Shown: positions 1-8,221 of the stretch, one piece after another
Numbering within the stretch: position 1 is the first letter of the stretch
Layout: every line of letters begins with the position of its first letter
DNA from: Bacteroidales bacterium
GTDB taxonomy: Bacteria > Bacteroidota > Bacteroidia > Bacteroidales > Prolixibacteraceae
Assembly (NCBI GenBank): GCA_012719495.1
Contig: JAAYAG010000071.1
Span: 1 to 50,538, forward strand
Length of the DNA: 50,538 nucleotides
Direction: 5' to 3'
Position numbers and translations under genes: made by a program
The notes under the pieces: generated by a model
Told to the model about the DNA's origin: nothing
Seen by the model: only the letters and a program-made list of their open reading frames with translations
The model's database searches: none

Positions 1-126
1 ATATCTAATAATCAATTCGAAACTGATCATAAGATAGTGATTTTCAAGGATTTAACCAAATTTAATCGCTTAAAATTCAACTATTTAATGAACTTTTTTT
101 ATTGTATTTTCAACTCTTGATTCGCA

Positions 127-204
127 TTAATAAGCAAACCGTTCGAAAATTTCGATAGAATTTGCCGCCCAAAATACACGTGGAAAAGGTGTACGTTTAT
201 TCAT
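127..204 (-). pseudogene. N-terminal remnant of an MFS/POT-type transporter
   Basis: On the minus strand an ATG at 204 opens a 25-codon frame containing PRVFWAANSIEIFERFAY and ends in TAA at 127-129. This resembles the first cytoplasmic stretch and the start of TM1 in MFS/POT transporters of Bacteroidota (typically FW.AN..E.FER.AYYG). The homology stops at the AY position, and the sequence after the stop does not continue a transporter in any frame I followed. It looks like a 5' gene fragment whose body has been lost. A short leader peptide is the alternative. The call rests on recognising a motif, not on an alignment. Confidence 0.5.
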
Positions 205-327
205 GATGTTTCTTGTTTTTTCGTTATGACTCAGAAGGCCCAAAATAGTCATTAAATGGCAAAAAATGTTGATTTGAAACTAATTTTAGCGTTGATATTT
301 AACAGGAAGAAATCAATCTGCACCAAA

Positions 328-367
328 AATCTTTATAAAATCTTTATATCCTAAGCCCTAATCTTTA
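328..367. repeat. Three helically phased AATCTTTA direct repeats upstream of trkH
   Basis: AATCTTTA occurs at 328-335, 339-346 and 360-367, with start-to-start spacings of 11 and 21 bp, about one and two helical turns. OmpR/PhoB-family regulators commonly bind tandem direct repeats spaced 10-11 bp. A member of that family is encoded 3 kb downstream in the same gene group. The repeats lie about 120-160 bp before the trkH start. Assigning them as an operator is inference; AT-rich chance repetition is possible. I see nothing else recognisable in 205-485. Confidence 0.3.
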
Positions 368-485
368 CATCATATTTATGAAAAAGCAGACAAATTTGCC
401 CGCAGAAAAAAGATTCCAATTGCCTTTTTACAAGAATAAAAACATGGTTATATACACTTAAATATCTGCGAGATAAAAGCGAACT

Positions 486-1937
486 ATGAGAGAAAAAATA
501 AATCATCGGCTTATCATTGGGGTGCTCAGTAGAAGTTTATTCATCCTTGCCATATCATTCATTATATGCATGGTGGTAGCCATCATATTTAACGAGCCCA
601 TAAAACTATTTTTTATTTCGATGGCCATAGTGCTCATACTAAATGGTCTTTTTTTACTTCTGGGAGGAAAAATCAATAATAATAAGCCACTAACAAGACA
701 CGATGCCTATCTTACGGTTACGTTAACATGGCTTTCAATGAGTTTAGTAGGATGTATGCCATACATAATTTCAGGCAGTATCCCCGATATAACCAATGCC
801 TTTTTTGAATCAATCTCAGGATTTTCAACGACCGGAGCTTCAATACTTACCGACATTGAAATACTACCAAAATCAATACTCTTTTGGAGAAGCCTTACCC
901 ACTGGATTGGTGGAATAGGAATTATCGTCTTGGTAATAATTGTAATGCCTTCCTTACAAATGGGCAGCTATCACTTATTTACTCTCGAATCGTCGCTACA
1001 GAACAAAATTCAACCACGAACAATTTCGGTGGGGAAACGTATCGTGCTCATATATGTACTGCTAACGTTTGCCGAAGTTATTTTTCTTATGCTTGGGAAA
1101 ATGAATCTTTTCGAAAGTGTATGTCATGCATTTGGCACTATAGCTACTGGAGGTTTCTCTCCAAAAAACACAAGCATTGCAGGCTATTCGCCATACATTC
1201 AATACGTTATTACAATATTTATGTTTCTGGCAGGCACTAATTTTGTAGTTCATTATTATGCCTTTAAACTTGAATTTAAAAAAATTGCCTTAAATGAAGA
1301 ATTTTGGTTTTACCTCAAAGTGGTTCTCTTCATAACAGCGATGGTTACTGCCATACTCTACTTCAAATTAGGCCTGCCATTGGAACAATCGTTCCGCGAT
1401 TCGGTCTTTCAAGTTGTATCTATAATAACCTGTACCGGATTTGCGTCAGCCGATTATTTGCAATGGCCAGTTGTTGGTTGGGGAATAATCTTCTTATGTA
1501 TGTTTCTGGGCGGAAGCACCGGTTCAACTGCAGGAGGAATAAAGATGGCCCGACACCTTTTGATCCTTAAAAACATTAAGCACAACATGCAACGCCAGCT
1601 TTCACGTAACGCCGTGATTCCTATAAAAATTAACGGCAACACCATTAATGAGGAAACGAATCTTTCAATAATCACGTTTGTTTCGGTTTACATGCTTGTT
1701 TTTATTCTGGCGACCACTGCATTAATTGCGTTGGGGCTAGATGGCAAAACTTCGTCAAGTTCAGTAGCAACATGTATGGCCGGAATCGGCCCCGGACTTG
1801 GCACGGTTGGCCCCGTTAGCAATTTTGCACATCTCCCAATACTGGCAAAGTGGATATTGAGCTTCATGATGTTACTCGGACGACTTGAGATTTACACGGT
1901 TTTAATTCTGTTTTCTCTACGGTTCTGGAAAAAATAA
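486..1937 (+). CDS. trkH: TrkH/KtrB-family potassium uptake membrane subunit
   Basis: This is the K+-translocating membrane subunit of a Trk/Ktr system. The 483 residues match usual TrkH length and hold about ten or more hydrophobic segments arranged as four M-P-M units. The four selectivity-loop signatures are visible: STTGAS near residue 115, ATGGF near 219, CTGF near 315 and GIGPG near 432. TrkH normally works with a cytoplasmic TrkA/KtrA nucleotide-binding subunit, which is not in this window. A KdpD-like kinase and KdpE-like regulator follow 50 bp downstream, so the transporter is probably controlled by them. The ATG at 486 gives a short basic N-terminus before TM1, as expected. Confidence 0.93.
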   Translation: MREKINHRLIIGVLSRSLFILAISFIICMVVAIIFNEPIKLFFISMAIVLILNGLFLLLGGKINNNKPLTRHDAYLTVTLTWLSMSLVGCMPYIISGSIPDITNAFFESISGFSTTGASILTDIEILPKSILFWRSLTHWIGGIGIIVLVIIVMPSLQMGSYHLFTLESSLQNKIQPRTISVGKRIVLIYVLLTFAEVIFLMLGKMNLFESVCHAFGTIATGGFSPKNTSIAGYSPYIQYVITIFMFLAGTNFVVHYYAFKLEFKKIALNEEFWFYLKVVLFITAMVTAILYFKLGLPLEQSFRDSVFQVVSIITCTGFASADYLQWPVVGWGIIFLCMFLGGSTGSTAGGIKMARHLLILKNIKHNMQRQLSRNAVIPIKINGNTINEETNLSIITFVSVYMLVFILATTALIALGLDGKTSSSSVATCMAGIGPGLGTVGPVSNFAHLPILAKWILSFMMLLGRLEIYTVLILFSLRFWKK

Positions 1938-1952
1938 AAGCAACGAAAAGTG

Positions 1953-1982
1953 AATGTAAACCATTACATTTGTTATAACAAA
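1953..1982. promoter_or_regulatory. Paired inverted repeats with a -7-like box before the KdpD-like gene
   Basis: The trkH-kinase gap holds a 7-bp inverted repeat (AATGTAA, loop ACCA, TTACATT; 1953-1970) followed by a 14-bp perfect palindrome TTTGTTATAACAAA (1969-1982). TACATTTG at 1965-1972 fits the Bacteroidota -7 consensus TAnnTTTG and straddles both. I found no good -33 TTTG at the right distance. It could be an internal promoter with an operator, or an mRNA hairpin between cistrons. Confidence 0.3.
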
Positions 1983-1987
1983 GAACA

Positions 1988-3529
1988 ATGAAACCGACAA
2001 AAGGCATAGATAAAAAATCGACTTCGCAGCCTGCAAAAACTGCCGGGCACTATGCTTTTTCTATTCTGGTCATTGGGATCACTGTTTTAATATGCATTCC
2101 TCTTTCTTCGAATCAAGGCTACCATGTAGTTTCGTACTTGTTACTGTCTGTGGTATCTCTTTTGGCCACGTTCATGGGAATAGGCCCAGTGTTTGTAGCC
2201 TCCGCGTTAAGCGCTTTGGTTTGGAACTATTTCTTCATTCCACCCAACTACACTTTTCATATCGACAAGGCAGAAGACATACTCATGTTCGGGTTATTTT
2301 TCATAATTGCAATGCTGAATGGGATTTTCACGACACGTGTACGTCGACAAGAGCAATTGGCATTAGAACGTGAAAACCGAACACATACGCTTTTTCAACT
2401 GACCAGAAATTTATCAAAAGCCAGTGGAACGAACGAGGTACTCAATGTAGCTAATGCAGAAATTGAAACACATTTCGGAATAACGCCGTACTTCATTTTA
2501 CAAAACGGGATGAACAAACTCATTATAAACCCAGAAAAAAAAGACAGCACATTCCTCACAGAAAAACAACACAGTATAGCAGAATGGTCTTTTACTCATC
2601 TACAAAAGGCAGGAGCATTCACACAAAATTTTACGGCTGACGAAAACACATACATTCCTCTTCCTGGGGCAAAAATCACCCCTGGAGTTCTGGTTTATAA
2701 AGCAAAAGAACAATTTTCGGGCAATAAAAAAACATTTTGGGACACTTGCATAACCCTGATTGCAAACGCATTGGAGCGCGAATTCCTCGAAGAACAAGCA
2801 CAGAAAGCCCGATTCCTCGACGAATCAGATCGGCTTTACAAGACACTTTTCAACTCCATATCTCACGAGCTTCGTATTCCAGTGGCTACCATCATGGGCG
2901 CATCCGACACATTGCTGAACTCGAACAACTCTGCTGATACGCAGGCAGCCCTTTGTTCCGAAATATTTACTGCATCGATCCGGCTAAACCGGGTAATTGA
3001 AAATTTGCTAAATATGTCGAGGCTGGAAAGCGGACGAATATCTGCCCGCCCTAATTGGCACGAAATCAATGACCTTTTTAATAAAGTTACAGAAGATCTG
3101 CAAAATGAATTAAAACCGTTCAACGTAATAACAAGCATTTCAGAAAATATGCCCTTGGTTAAAATTGATTTCGGACTGATGGAACAAATCCTTTACAACC
3201 TTATTTTCAATGCAACCCAATATGCCCCGGTAACTTCTGATATAACACTTAGCGCTGAACATGTGAATAATTTCCTTGTGTTAAAGGTCTCGGATAACGG
3301 CCCTGGTTTTCCCGAAGATGCCTTACCCTGCGTTTTTAATAAATTCTACAGAGGCACTATCAATAAAACAGGAGGATTGGGGTTGGGCTTATCTATAGTA
3401 AAAGGTTTTGTTGAAGCCCAGAAAGGAATAATCACCGTAAAAAACAGAGAAACCGGAGGCGCAGTTTTCACCCTTACAGTTCCTTCTGAAAAACCAGATA
3501 TTGAACATTTCGAAATAAACGAACCATGA
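1988..3529 (+). CDS. kdpD: KdpD-like sensor histidine kinase lacking the N-terminal Usp/KdpD domain
   Basis: Membrane sensor kinase of 513 residues. A DUF4118-type block of about four closely spaced TM segments (roughly residues 20-115) is followed by a GAF-like region (about 130-265). The kinase core has an H-box ISHELRIP near 290 with the phospho-accepting His, an N-box YNLIFNATQYAP near 404, and G-boxes DNGPGF near 434 and GLGLGLSIV near 463. Full-length KdpD is about 890 residues and has an N-terminal KdpD/Usp half with a Walker motif; that half is absent here. No kdpFABC genes are nearby, and the upstream neighbour is trkH. The stop overlaps the regulator's start codon (ATGA). The gene symbol reflects architecture, not proven function. 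Confidence 0.85.
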   Translation: MKPTKGIDKKSTSQPAKTAGHYAFSILVIGITVLICIPLSSNQGYHVVSYLLLSVVSLLATFMGIGPVFVASALSALVWNYFFIPPNYTFHIDKAEDILMFGLFFIIAMLNGIFTTRVRRQEQLALERENRTHTLFQLTRNLSKASGTNEVLNVANAEIETHFGITPYFILQNGMNKLIINPEKKDSTFLTEKQHSIAEWSFTHLQKAGAFTQNFTADENTYIPLPGAKITPGVLVYKAKEQFSGNKKTFWDTCITLIANALEREFLEEQAQKARFLDESDRLYKTLFNSISHELRIPVATIMGASDTLLNSNNSADTQAALCSEIFTASIRLNRVIENLLNMSRLESGRISARPNWHEINDLFNKVTEDLQNELKPFNVITSISENMPLVKIDFGLMEQILYNLIFNATQYAPVTSDITLSAEHVNNFLVLKVSDNGPGFPEDALPCVFNKFYRGTINKTGGLGLGLSIVKGFVEAQKGIITVKNRETGGAVFTLTVPSEKPDIEHFEINEP

Positions 3530-4209
3530 CCGGACCAAATACCATACTAATCATTGACGATGAAATACAAATCAGGCGTTTGCTAGAAATTACCCTAACT
3601 GCGAATGGATATAAAGTCTTACAGTCGGGCACAGGTAAAGATGGGTTAATTGATGCAGCCACATTGCATCCATCGCTTATTATTCTCGACTTAGGTCTCC
3701 CAGATGCCGAAGGCATAGAGATTTTGAAAAAACTAAGAGAGTGGTACTCAAAACCTATAATAATCCTTTCTGTCAGACAATCGGAAGATGACATTGTAAC
3801 CGCCTTAGATTACGGGGCAAACGACTACCTTAGCAAACCATTCCGAAGTGCCGAATTACTGGCTCGTATTAGGGTCGCACTCAGGGCCTCTGACAATAAG
3901 AAAGAAGCAGAGATTTTACATTTTGGGACTCTCTGCATTGATTTACCGAACCATGCCGTTCGTAAAAATGATGAAATATTGAAACTTACTTCAACTGAGT
4001 TTTCATTGCTCAGCCTGTTGGCAAAGAATCAAGGCCGCGTTCTCACCCATCAATATATCTTAAAAGAGATTTGGGGATACAGTTATGTTGAACAAACACA
4101 ATACTTAAGGGTTTTCGTTGCCCAATTACGAAAAAAAGTTGAAGATAACCCATCGAAACCCACCCTATTGGTTACTGAGTCAGGCATTGGGTATCGATTT
4201 GGAGAATAG
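3526..4209 (+). CDS. kdpE: KdpE-like OmpR-family response regulator
   Basis: Two-domain transcription factor of 227 residues. The N-terminal receiver carries the acidic pair (IDDE near 10), the phosphorylatable Asp in LIILDLGLPD near 54, and the conserved Lys in LSKPF. The C-terminal part from about residue 130 is an OmpR/PhoB winged helix ending in VTESGIGYRFGE, a typical C-terminus. Its start codon overlaps the kinase stop by 4 nt, so the two form a cognate, translationally coupled pair. A plausible target is the trkH promoter region, where phased repeats occur (328-367). Kdp-type identity follows from the DUF4118 partner kinase and the linked K+ transporter. Confidence 0.88.
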   Translation: MTGPNTILIIDDEIQIRRLLEITLTANGYKVLQSGTGKDGLIDAATLHPSLIILDLGLPDAEGIEILKKLREWYSKPIIILSVRQSEDDIVTALDYGANDYLSKPFRSAELLARIRVALRASDNKKEAEILHFGTLCIDLPNHAVRKNDEILKLTSTEFSLLSLLAKNQGRVLTHQYILKEIWGYSYVEQTQYLRVFVAQLRKKVEDNPSKPTLLVTESGIGYRFGE

Positions 4210-4239
4210 CAAACGAAGTGTTTCTTTTGCCATGCTAAT

Positions 4240-4542
4240 TTGTTCACTATGTCGATCTCATCTTTTGCCGGAATCCTTATTGGTATTGGTGCATTTCTCA
4301 TAATAGGCCTTCTTCACCCGGTTGTCATCAAAGGTGAATACTATTTCGGAATAAAAATATGGCCATGGTTTCTATTTGGAGGAATAGTTTGCATTATAGG
4401 ATCTTTACTGATAAGCAATATCATCCTCTCGAGTTTAACAGGAGTGTTGGGTTTTTCTCTTTTCTGGTCTATTCACGAACTTTTTGAACAGAAACGTCGT
4501 GTAGAAAAAGGTTGGTTCCCCCGGAACCCGAAAAAAAAGTAG
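4240..4542 (+). CDS. Small membrane protein, DUF4491-like
   Basis: A 100-residue protein with three hydrophobic segments (about residues 5-27, 40-62 and 63-82) and a basic C-terminal tail rich in Lys/Arg. It resembles the DUF4491 family of small Bacteroidota membrane proteins, whose function is unknown. It follows the KdpE-like gene by 30 bp on the same strand and may be co-transcribed with the K+ locus. The start is either ATG 4240 or ATG 4249 (MSISSF); both leave the first TM intact. A role as an accessory to TrkH or the kinase is only a possibility suggested by position. Confidence 0.7.
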   Translation: MFTMSISSFAGILIGIGAFLIIGLLHPVVIKGEYYFGIKIWPWFLFGGIVCIIGSLLISNIILSSLTGVLGFSLFWSIHELFEQKRRVEKGWFPRNPKKK

Positions 4543-4551
4543 CAGTGGAAT

Positions 4552-5121
4552 TTACAGCCCAAGAACCAATTCATCAACCGTGCGTTTAGGTACATGATGC
4601 ACCCCATTTTCATCGCGCCAGTATTTAAAATCGCCATCTTTTATTTCATCAATAACCACTTTTTCTATTGGCTTTCCGAGTGCAATTACATTGATAATTT
4701 GATATTGATCAGGAATGCATAACAACTCCATAAGCGTTGGCTTGTTGATCGTTCGAAAAATACACCCCCCTAAGCCGGCCTCAACTGCCCCCAGAAGAAT
4801 GCTTTGCATGGCAATACCATCGTCGCAAAAGAAATTTGCCCCAATACTTGTATCGAGAAGCTGAACGATATAAGCAGATGGGCGTTCGCCTTCAACCGGG
4901 CCATCCCAATCTTTAAGATATGCAGCCCATCCAAGTGTGGAGAAAATTTTTCCATTCTTTTTACGATCAACAGAAAGAATATATTTCAAGGGTTGAGCAT
5001 TTCTTCCTGAAGCCGATAAGCGAGCAAGGTCAATAAAGTCTCGCAGCTGGGTTTCAGTTATTTCAAACGTCTGATCAAAACGCCGATAACTGCGGTTTTT
5101 CGAAATAAGATCGAGTATCAT
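4552..5121 (-). CDS. Nitroreductase-family FMN oxidoreductase
   Basis: Predicted FMN-dependent oxidoreductase of 189 residues, usual for compact nitroreductases. Family features: N-terminal NRSYRRF, which contacts the FMN phosphate; SASGRNAQPLKY near residues 36-47; a Gly-rich GAVEAGLGGCIF; and an INVIALGKP strand near residue 145. The substrate cannot be inferred; members reduce nitroaromatics, quinones or flavins. It is convergent with the DUF4491-like gene, with a gap of only 9 bp. It stands alone with its own likely -7 box upstream. Confidence 0.88.
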   Translation of the reverse strand: MILDLISKNRSYRRFDQTFEITETQLRDFIDLARLSASGRNAQPLKYILSVDRKKNGKIFSTLGWAAYLKDWDGPVEGERPSAYIVQLLDTSIGANFFCDDGIAMQSILLGAVEAGLGGCIFRTINKPTLMELLCIPDQYQIINVIALGKPIEKVVIDEIKDGDFKYWRDENGVHHVPKRTVDELVLGL

Positions 5122-5138
5122 AATTTAAGTTTTTCTGA

Positions 5139-5146
5139 CAAAGTTA
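5139..5146 (-). promoter_or_regulatory. Probable -7 box (TAACTTTG) for the nitroreductase gene
   Basis: Read on the minus strand this is TAACTTTG, an exact match to the Bacteroidota -7 consensus TAnnTTTG, 18 bp before the start codon. No clear -33 TTTG is visible. The rest of the 289-bp spacer up to the phoH stop holds only a weak, imperfect inverted repeat (about 5202-5265) and no convincing gene. Confidence 0.4.
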
Positions 5147-5410
5147 AAAATTGTAGACTGAATTGATACGGATAAGGCAGCTGCAAAAAATAGAAAAAAG
5201 GATTGGGAGGATTTTAAAAAAGACCAACGATAACCTGCAATAGAATGTGAGAAACTTCCCAACCCTTGCTTAAAAAACGGCACCAGCAATCGTTTATTGT
5301 ATTGCTCTTCTAATGAACTATTAATTTTTGTCAATGCCAGCCAACATCTAACCAACGAGATACAAACAGATTGATCAGAATTACTGCTGAAGGAACCAAT
5401 AGTCTTTCGT

Positions 5411-6739
5411 TTAAAGCAAATCGCTGGCCAATTCGGCAAGAAAGCTTCGTTCCCCTTTTACAAGGTTTACATGGGCAAAAAGTTCTTGTCCTTTCATCCT
5501 GTCGGAAAGGTAGGCCAACCCATTCGACTGATGATCGAGGTATGGAGAATCTATCTGGTGCAAATCGCCGGTAAAAACCATTTTGGTCCCCTCGCCTGCC
5601 CGTGTAATTATCGTCTTTATTTCGTGTGGAGTAAGGTTTTGTGCTTCATCAACAATAAAGAAAGAATTCGACAAACTTCGTCCCCGAATGTAAGCAAGTG
5701 CAGCAATCACTAAACGTTCTTCTTTTTCCATTTCATCAATACGGGAATATTCTACACTGCGTGGATTAAAACAGTGTTTGATTACGGCAAGATTATCGAA
5801 AAGCGGCTGCATATAAGGCCTTATTTTTTCATCGGCATCGCCGGGCAAGAAACCTATATCGCGGTTACTTAAGGCAACAATTGGCCTTGCAAGCATAATT
5901 TGCTCATAAATATCGTATTGAGCCAAAGCTGCGGCTAATGCCAGCAGTGTTTTTCCGGTTCCTGCTTTTCCGGTAACTGCCACTAATTTCATCTCAGGGT
6001 TCAGCAAAGCATTCAGCAGAAAAGTTTGTTCTGCGTTGCGGGGCTTTATGCCGTATGCACTCTTCTTGTCAACCCGTTCGAAATGCCGGGCCCCAGCATC
6101 GTAACGCACAAGAGCCGAAGCATTTATTCCCCGGAATATAAAATAATCATTAGCTGTAGGATCTTTATCGAAACAGGCATCGGCCAGTGGCAAAAAACGA
6201 TCTTCGTATAATCTTGAGATTAAAACATCATCAAATTTATCGCGAACATTAACTCCCCGATCAAAAATCTCGGTATTGACTACCTTATCGTTTTTATAGT
6301 CCTCTGCATCGAGCCCTAACGATTTAGCTTTCATCCGCAGGTTGATATCTTTGGTAATGAGCACTACTTTTTGTTTCGGGTTATTCTCTTTCACCCACTC
6401 GGTTATTGCCAATATCCTGTGATCGGGAATATCTTCACGAAAAGAAGTTTTTAATTTTTCAGAGAAAGTTTTCCCAGTTTCAATTTTCAGTTTTCCCTTC
6501 CCTTTTCCCAACGGAAGGCCGCCATTAAATAAATCGTCTTTCACCAATTCATCGAGTAAGCGCACAAATTCCCGGGCATTATAATTCAATTGTTCGCTTC
6601 CGCGCTTAAATTTGTCGAGTTCTTCAAGAACCGTTATGGGCAACACCACATCGTTTTCTTCAAAATTAAACAAGCAGCGGTGGTCGTGTAGAATTACATT
6701 GGTGTCGATTATGAAAATTTTTGATCGTTTAATGGCCAT
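5411..6739 (-). CDS. phoH: PhoH family protein: PIN domain fused to PhoH ATPase
   Basis: Two-domain protein of 442 residues from the preferred start. Residues about 6-130 form a PIN/PhoH2-type nuclease domain (IDTNVILHD with the first catalytic Asp, then later acidic residues). The rest is a PhoH ATPase with Walker A GKAGTGKT near 260 and Walker B VDEAQN near 365. PIN-PhoH proteins are thought to act as RNA helicase/ribonucleases. The reading frame is open to 6775, but the ATG at 6739 (MAIKRSK) precedes the conserved domain directly, so I prefer it. Transcribed divergently from folC. It is not necessarily phosphate-regulated despite its name. Confidence 0.92.
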   Translation of the reverse strand: MAIKRSKIFIIDTNVILHDHRCLFNFEENDVVLPITVLEELDKFKRGSEQLNYNAREFVRLLDELVKDDLFNGGLPLGKGKGKLKIETGKTFSEKLKTSFREDIPDHRILAITEWVKENNPKQKVVLITKDINLRMKAKSLGLDAEDYKNDKVVNTEIFDRGVNVRDKFDDVLISRLYEDRFLPLADACFDKDPTANDYFIFRGINASALVRYDAGARHFERVDKKSAYGIKPRNAEQTFLLNALLNPEMKLVAVTGKAGTGKTLLALAAALAQYDIYEQIMLARPIVALSNRDIGFLPGDADEKIRPYMQPLFDNLAVIKHCFNPRSVEYSRIDEMEKEERLVIAALAYIRGRSLSNSFFIVDEAQNLTPHEIKTIITRAGEGTKMVFTGDLHQIDSPYLDHQSNGLAYLSDRMKGQELFAHVNLVKGERSFLAELASDLL

Positions 6740-6873
6740 ATTTTCATTTTTTTTGGGTTCTTTGTAGAAAAACAAGATTGGAATAATCTTTTAAATGTAT
6801 AAAATTTTACGTGTTAGATTGTTAACATAGACCCGTTTTATCCTATTTTTATATCAACGATTTGTTAATAACA

Positions 6874-8187
6874 ATGGATTATCAGCAAACCATACATTAC
6901 TTATACGAAAACCTGCCCATGTTCCACCGCATTGGGCCTGCAGCACTTAAGAACGATTTATCGAATACCAAAACCCTCGATAATGCCTACGGTTTTCCTC
7001 ACCAGCACTTTAAGACTGTCCACATTGCAGGCACCAACGGCAAAGGCTCTGTTTCGCACATGTTAGCAGCTATTTTCCAAAGCGCAGGATATAAAACAGG
7101 GCTATTTACATCGCCCCACTTGATCGATTTCAGAGAACGCATTAAAGTTAATGGGGAAATGATCCCCGAAAACGATGTCGTAAATTTTGTCAGCGACTTT
7201 ATCGAAAGAAACAAAATACTAAACTTGCAAGCTTCGTTTTTTGAGCTAACTACTATTATGGCCTTTGATTTCTTTAGAAAAGAAAAAGTAGATATCGCCA
7301 TTGTTGAAGTGGGCCTTGGTGGCCGGCTCGATTCTACAAACATCATAACCCCCGAGCTTTCTGTCATCACCAACATAAGTTTTGACCACACAGCCATTTT
7401 AGGCCATACCCTCGACAAAATTGCCTCCGAAAAAGCGGGGATCATCAAAACTGGAGTTCCGGTTATCATAGGCGAATCACACCCGAAAACCTGTAATGTT
7501 TTTCTTGAAAAAGCATCGCAGACAGGTTCCCCAATAACATTTGCCGATGAAGAGTTTTTATCGAAAACTCAAAAGAACGGAGAACTGTCTATTTTCAGCC
7601 ATTATAAAAAAATGTACGAGAACATTACTCCAGAGCTGAAAGGTGATTATCAACAAAAGAATATTTTAACAGTAATCGCCGCTATCGAAGTTCTCAAAGA
7701 GAAAATAAACATCACCGATGAAGCCGTTCGAAATGGAATAGCTCAAGTAACAAGCCTTACCGGACTACAGGGCCGCTGGCAGCAACTTTGTGAAACTCCC
7801 CGGATAATATGCGATACCGGCCACAACGAAGCCGGAATGCGCTGGGTGGCTGGTCAGTTAAAACGAGAAAAGTATAATCGCCTGCATATCGTTTTTGGCA
7901 TGGTTAGCGACAAAGACACCAGCTCTGTGTTAGCTTTATTACCCACATCGGCTGATTACTATTTCACTAAGGCCCCCATTGAGAGGGCATTAGATGAAAT
8001 TAATCTCAAGGAGAAAGCGAACTCTTTTGGATTAAATGGGAATGCCTATCCTACCGTAAAAGAAGCACTTGATGCTGCAAAAAAACGAGCAGGAAAAAAC
8101 GACCTCATTTTCGTGGGGGGTAGTACATTTATTGTTGCCGAAATACTGACCAACAATAACACTTGCCAGCCACTAAAAAGCCAATAA
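6874..8187 (+). CDS. folC: Bifunctional folylpolyglutamate synthase/dihydrofolate synthase
   Basis: Cytosolic Mur-ligase-family enzyme that ligates glutamate to dihydropteroate or folates using ATP. Length 437 residues is typical. The ATP-binding loop is GTNGKGS near residue 52, followed by TSPHL and the folate-loop region EVGLGGRLDSTN, then NISFDHT with the metal-binding His region. The C-terminal domain carries CDTGHNE, the Mur-ligase DxxHN-type motif. An upstream in-frame TTG at 6862 exists, but ATG 6874 (MDYQQT) starts just before the conserved N-terminus and is preferred. Gene order suggests possible co-transcription with the AlbA_2 protein 34 bp downstream. Confidence 0.95.
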   Translation: MDYQQTIHYLYENLPMFHRIGPAALKNDLSNTKTLDNAYGFPHQHFKTVHIAGTNGKGSVSHMLAAIFQSAGYKTGLFTSPHLIDFRERIKVNGEMIPENDVVNFVSDFIERNKILNLQASFFELTTIMAFDFFRKEKVDIAIVEVGLGGRLDSTNIITPELSVITNISFDHTAILGHTLDKIASEKAGIIKTGVPVIIGESHPKTCNVFLEKASQTGSPITFADEEFLSKTQKNGELSIFSHYKKMYENITPELKGDYQQKNILTVIAAIEVLKEKINITDEAVRNGIAQVTSLTGLQGRWQQLCETPRIICDTGHNEAGMRWVAGQLKREKYNRLHIVFGMVSDKDTSSVLALLPTSADYYFTKAPIERALDEINLKEKANSFGLNGNAYPTVKEALDAAKKRAGKNDLIFVGGSTFIVAEILTNNNTCQPLKSQ

Positions 8188-8221
8188 GCTACTGATATTT
8201 CACATTATAAGACTCAAAAAC

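Noticed and set aside
256-354. 32-codon plus-strand frame in the left spacer (MAKNVDLKLI...)
   Set aside because: Too short, no family match, and it runs through the phased AATCTTTA repeats; most likely chance.
5202-5265. Imperfect inverted repeat (TTGGGA/TTCCCAA) downstream of phoH
   Set aside because: Mismatched arms and a loop of about 40 nt without a T-tract; not convincing as a terminator or operator.
5125-5439. Minus-strand 104-codon frame between nitroreductase and phoH
   Set aside because: It overlaps the end of phoH and would run antisense to nothing useful. Composition is irregular (many Cys, Ser, Trp) with no recognisable motif, and it covers the nitroreductase promoter.
6999-7469. 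Minus-strand 156-codon frame antisense to folC
   Set aside because: Lies wholly inside folC, with low-complexity Ser/Pro/Thr composition typical of an antisense shadow.
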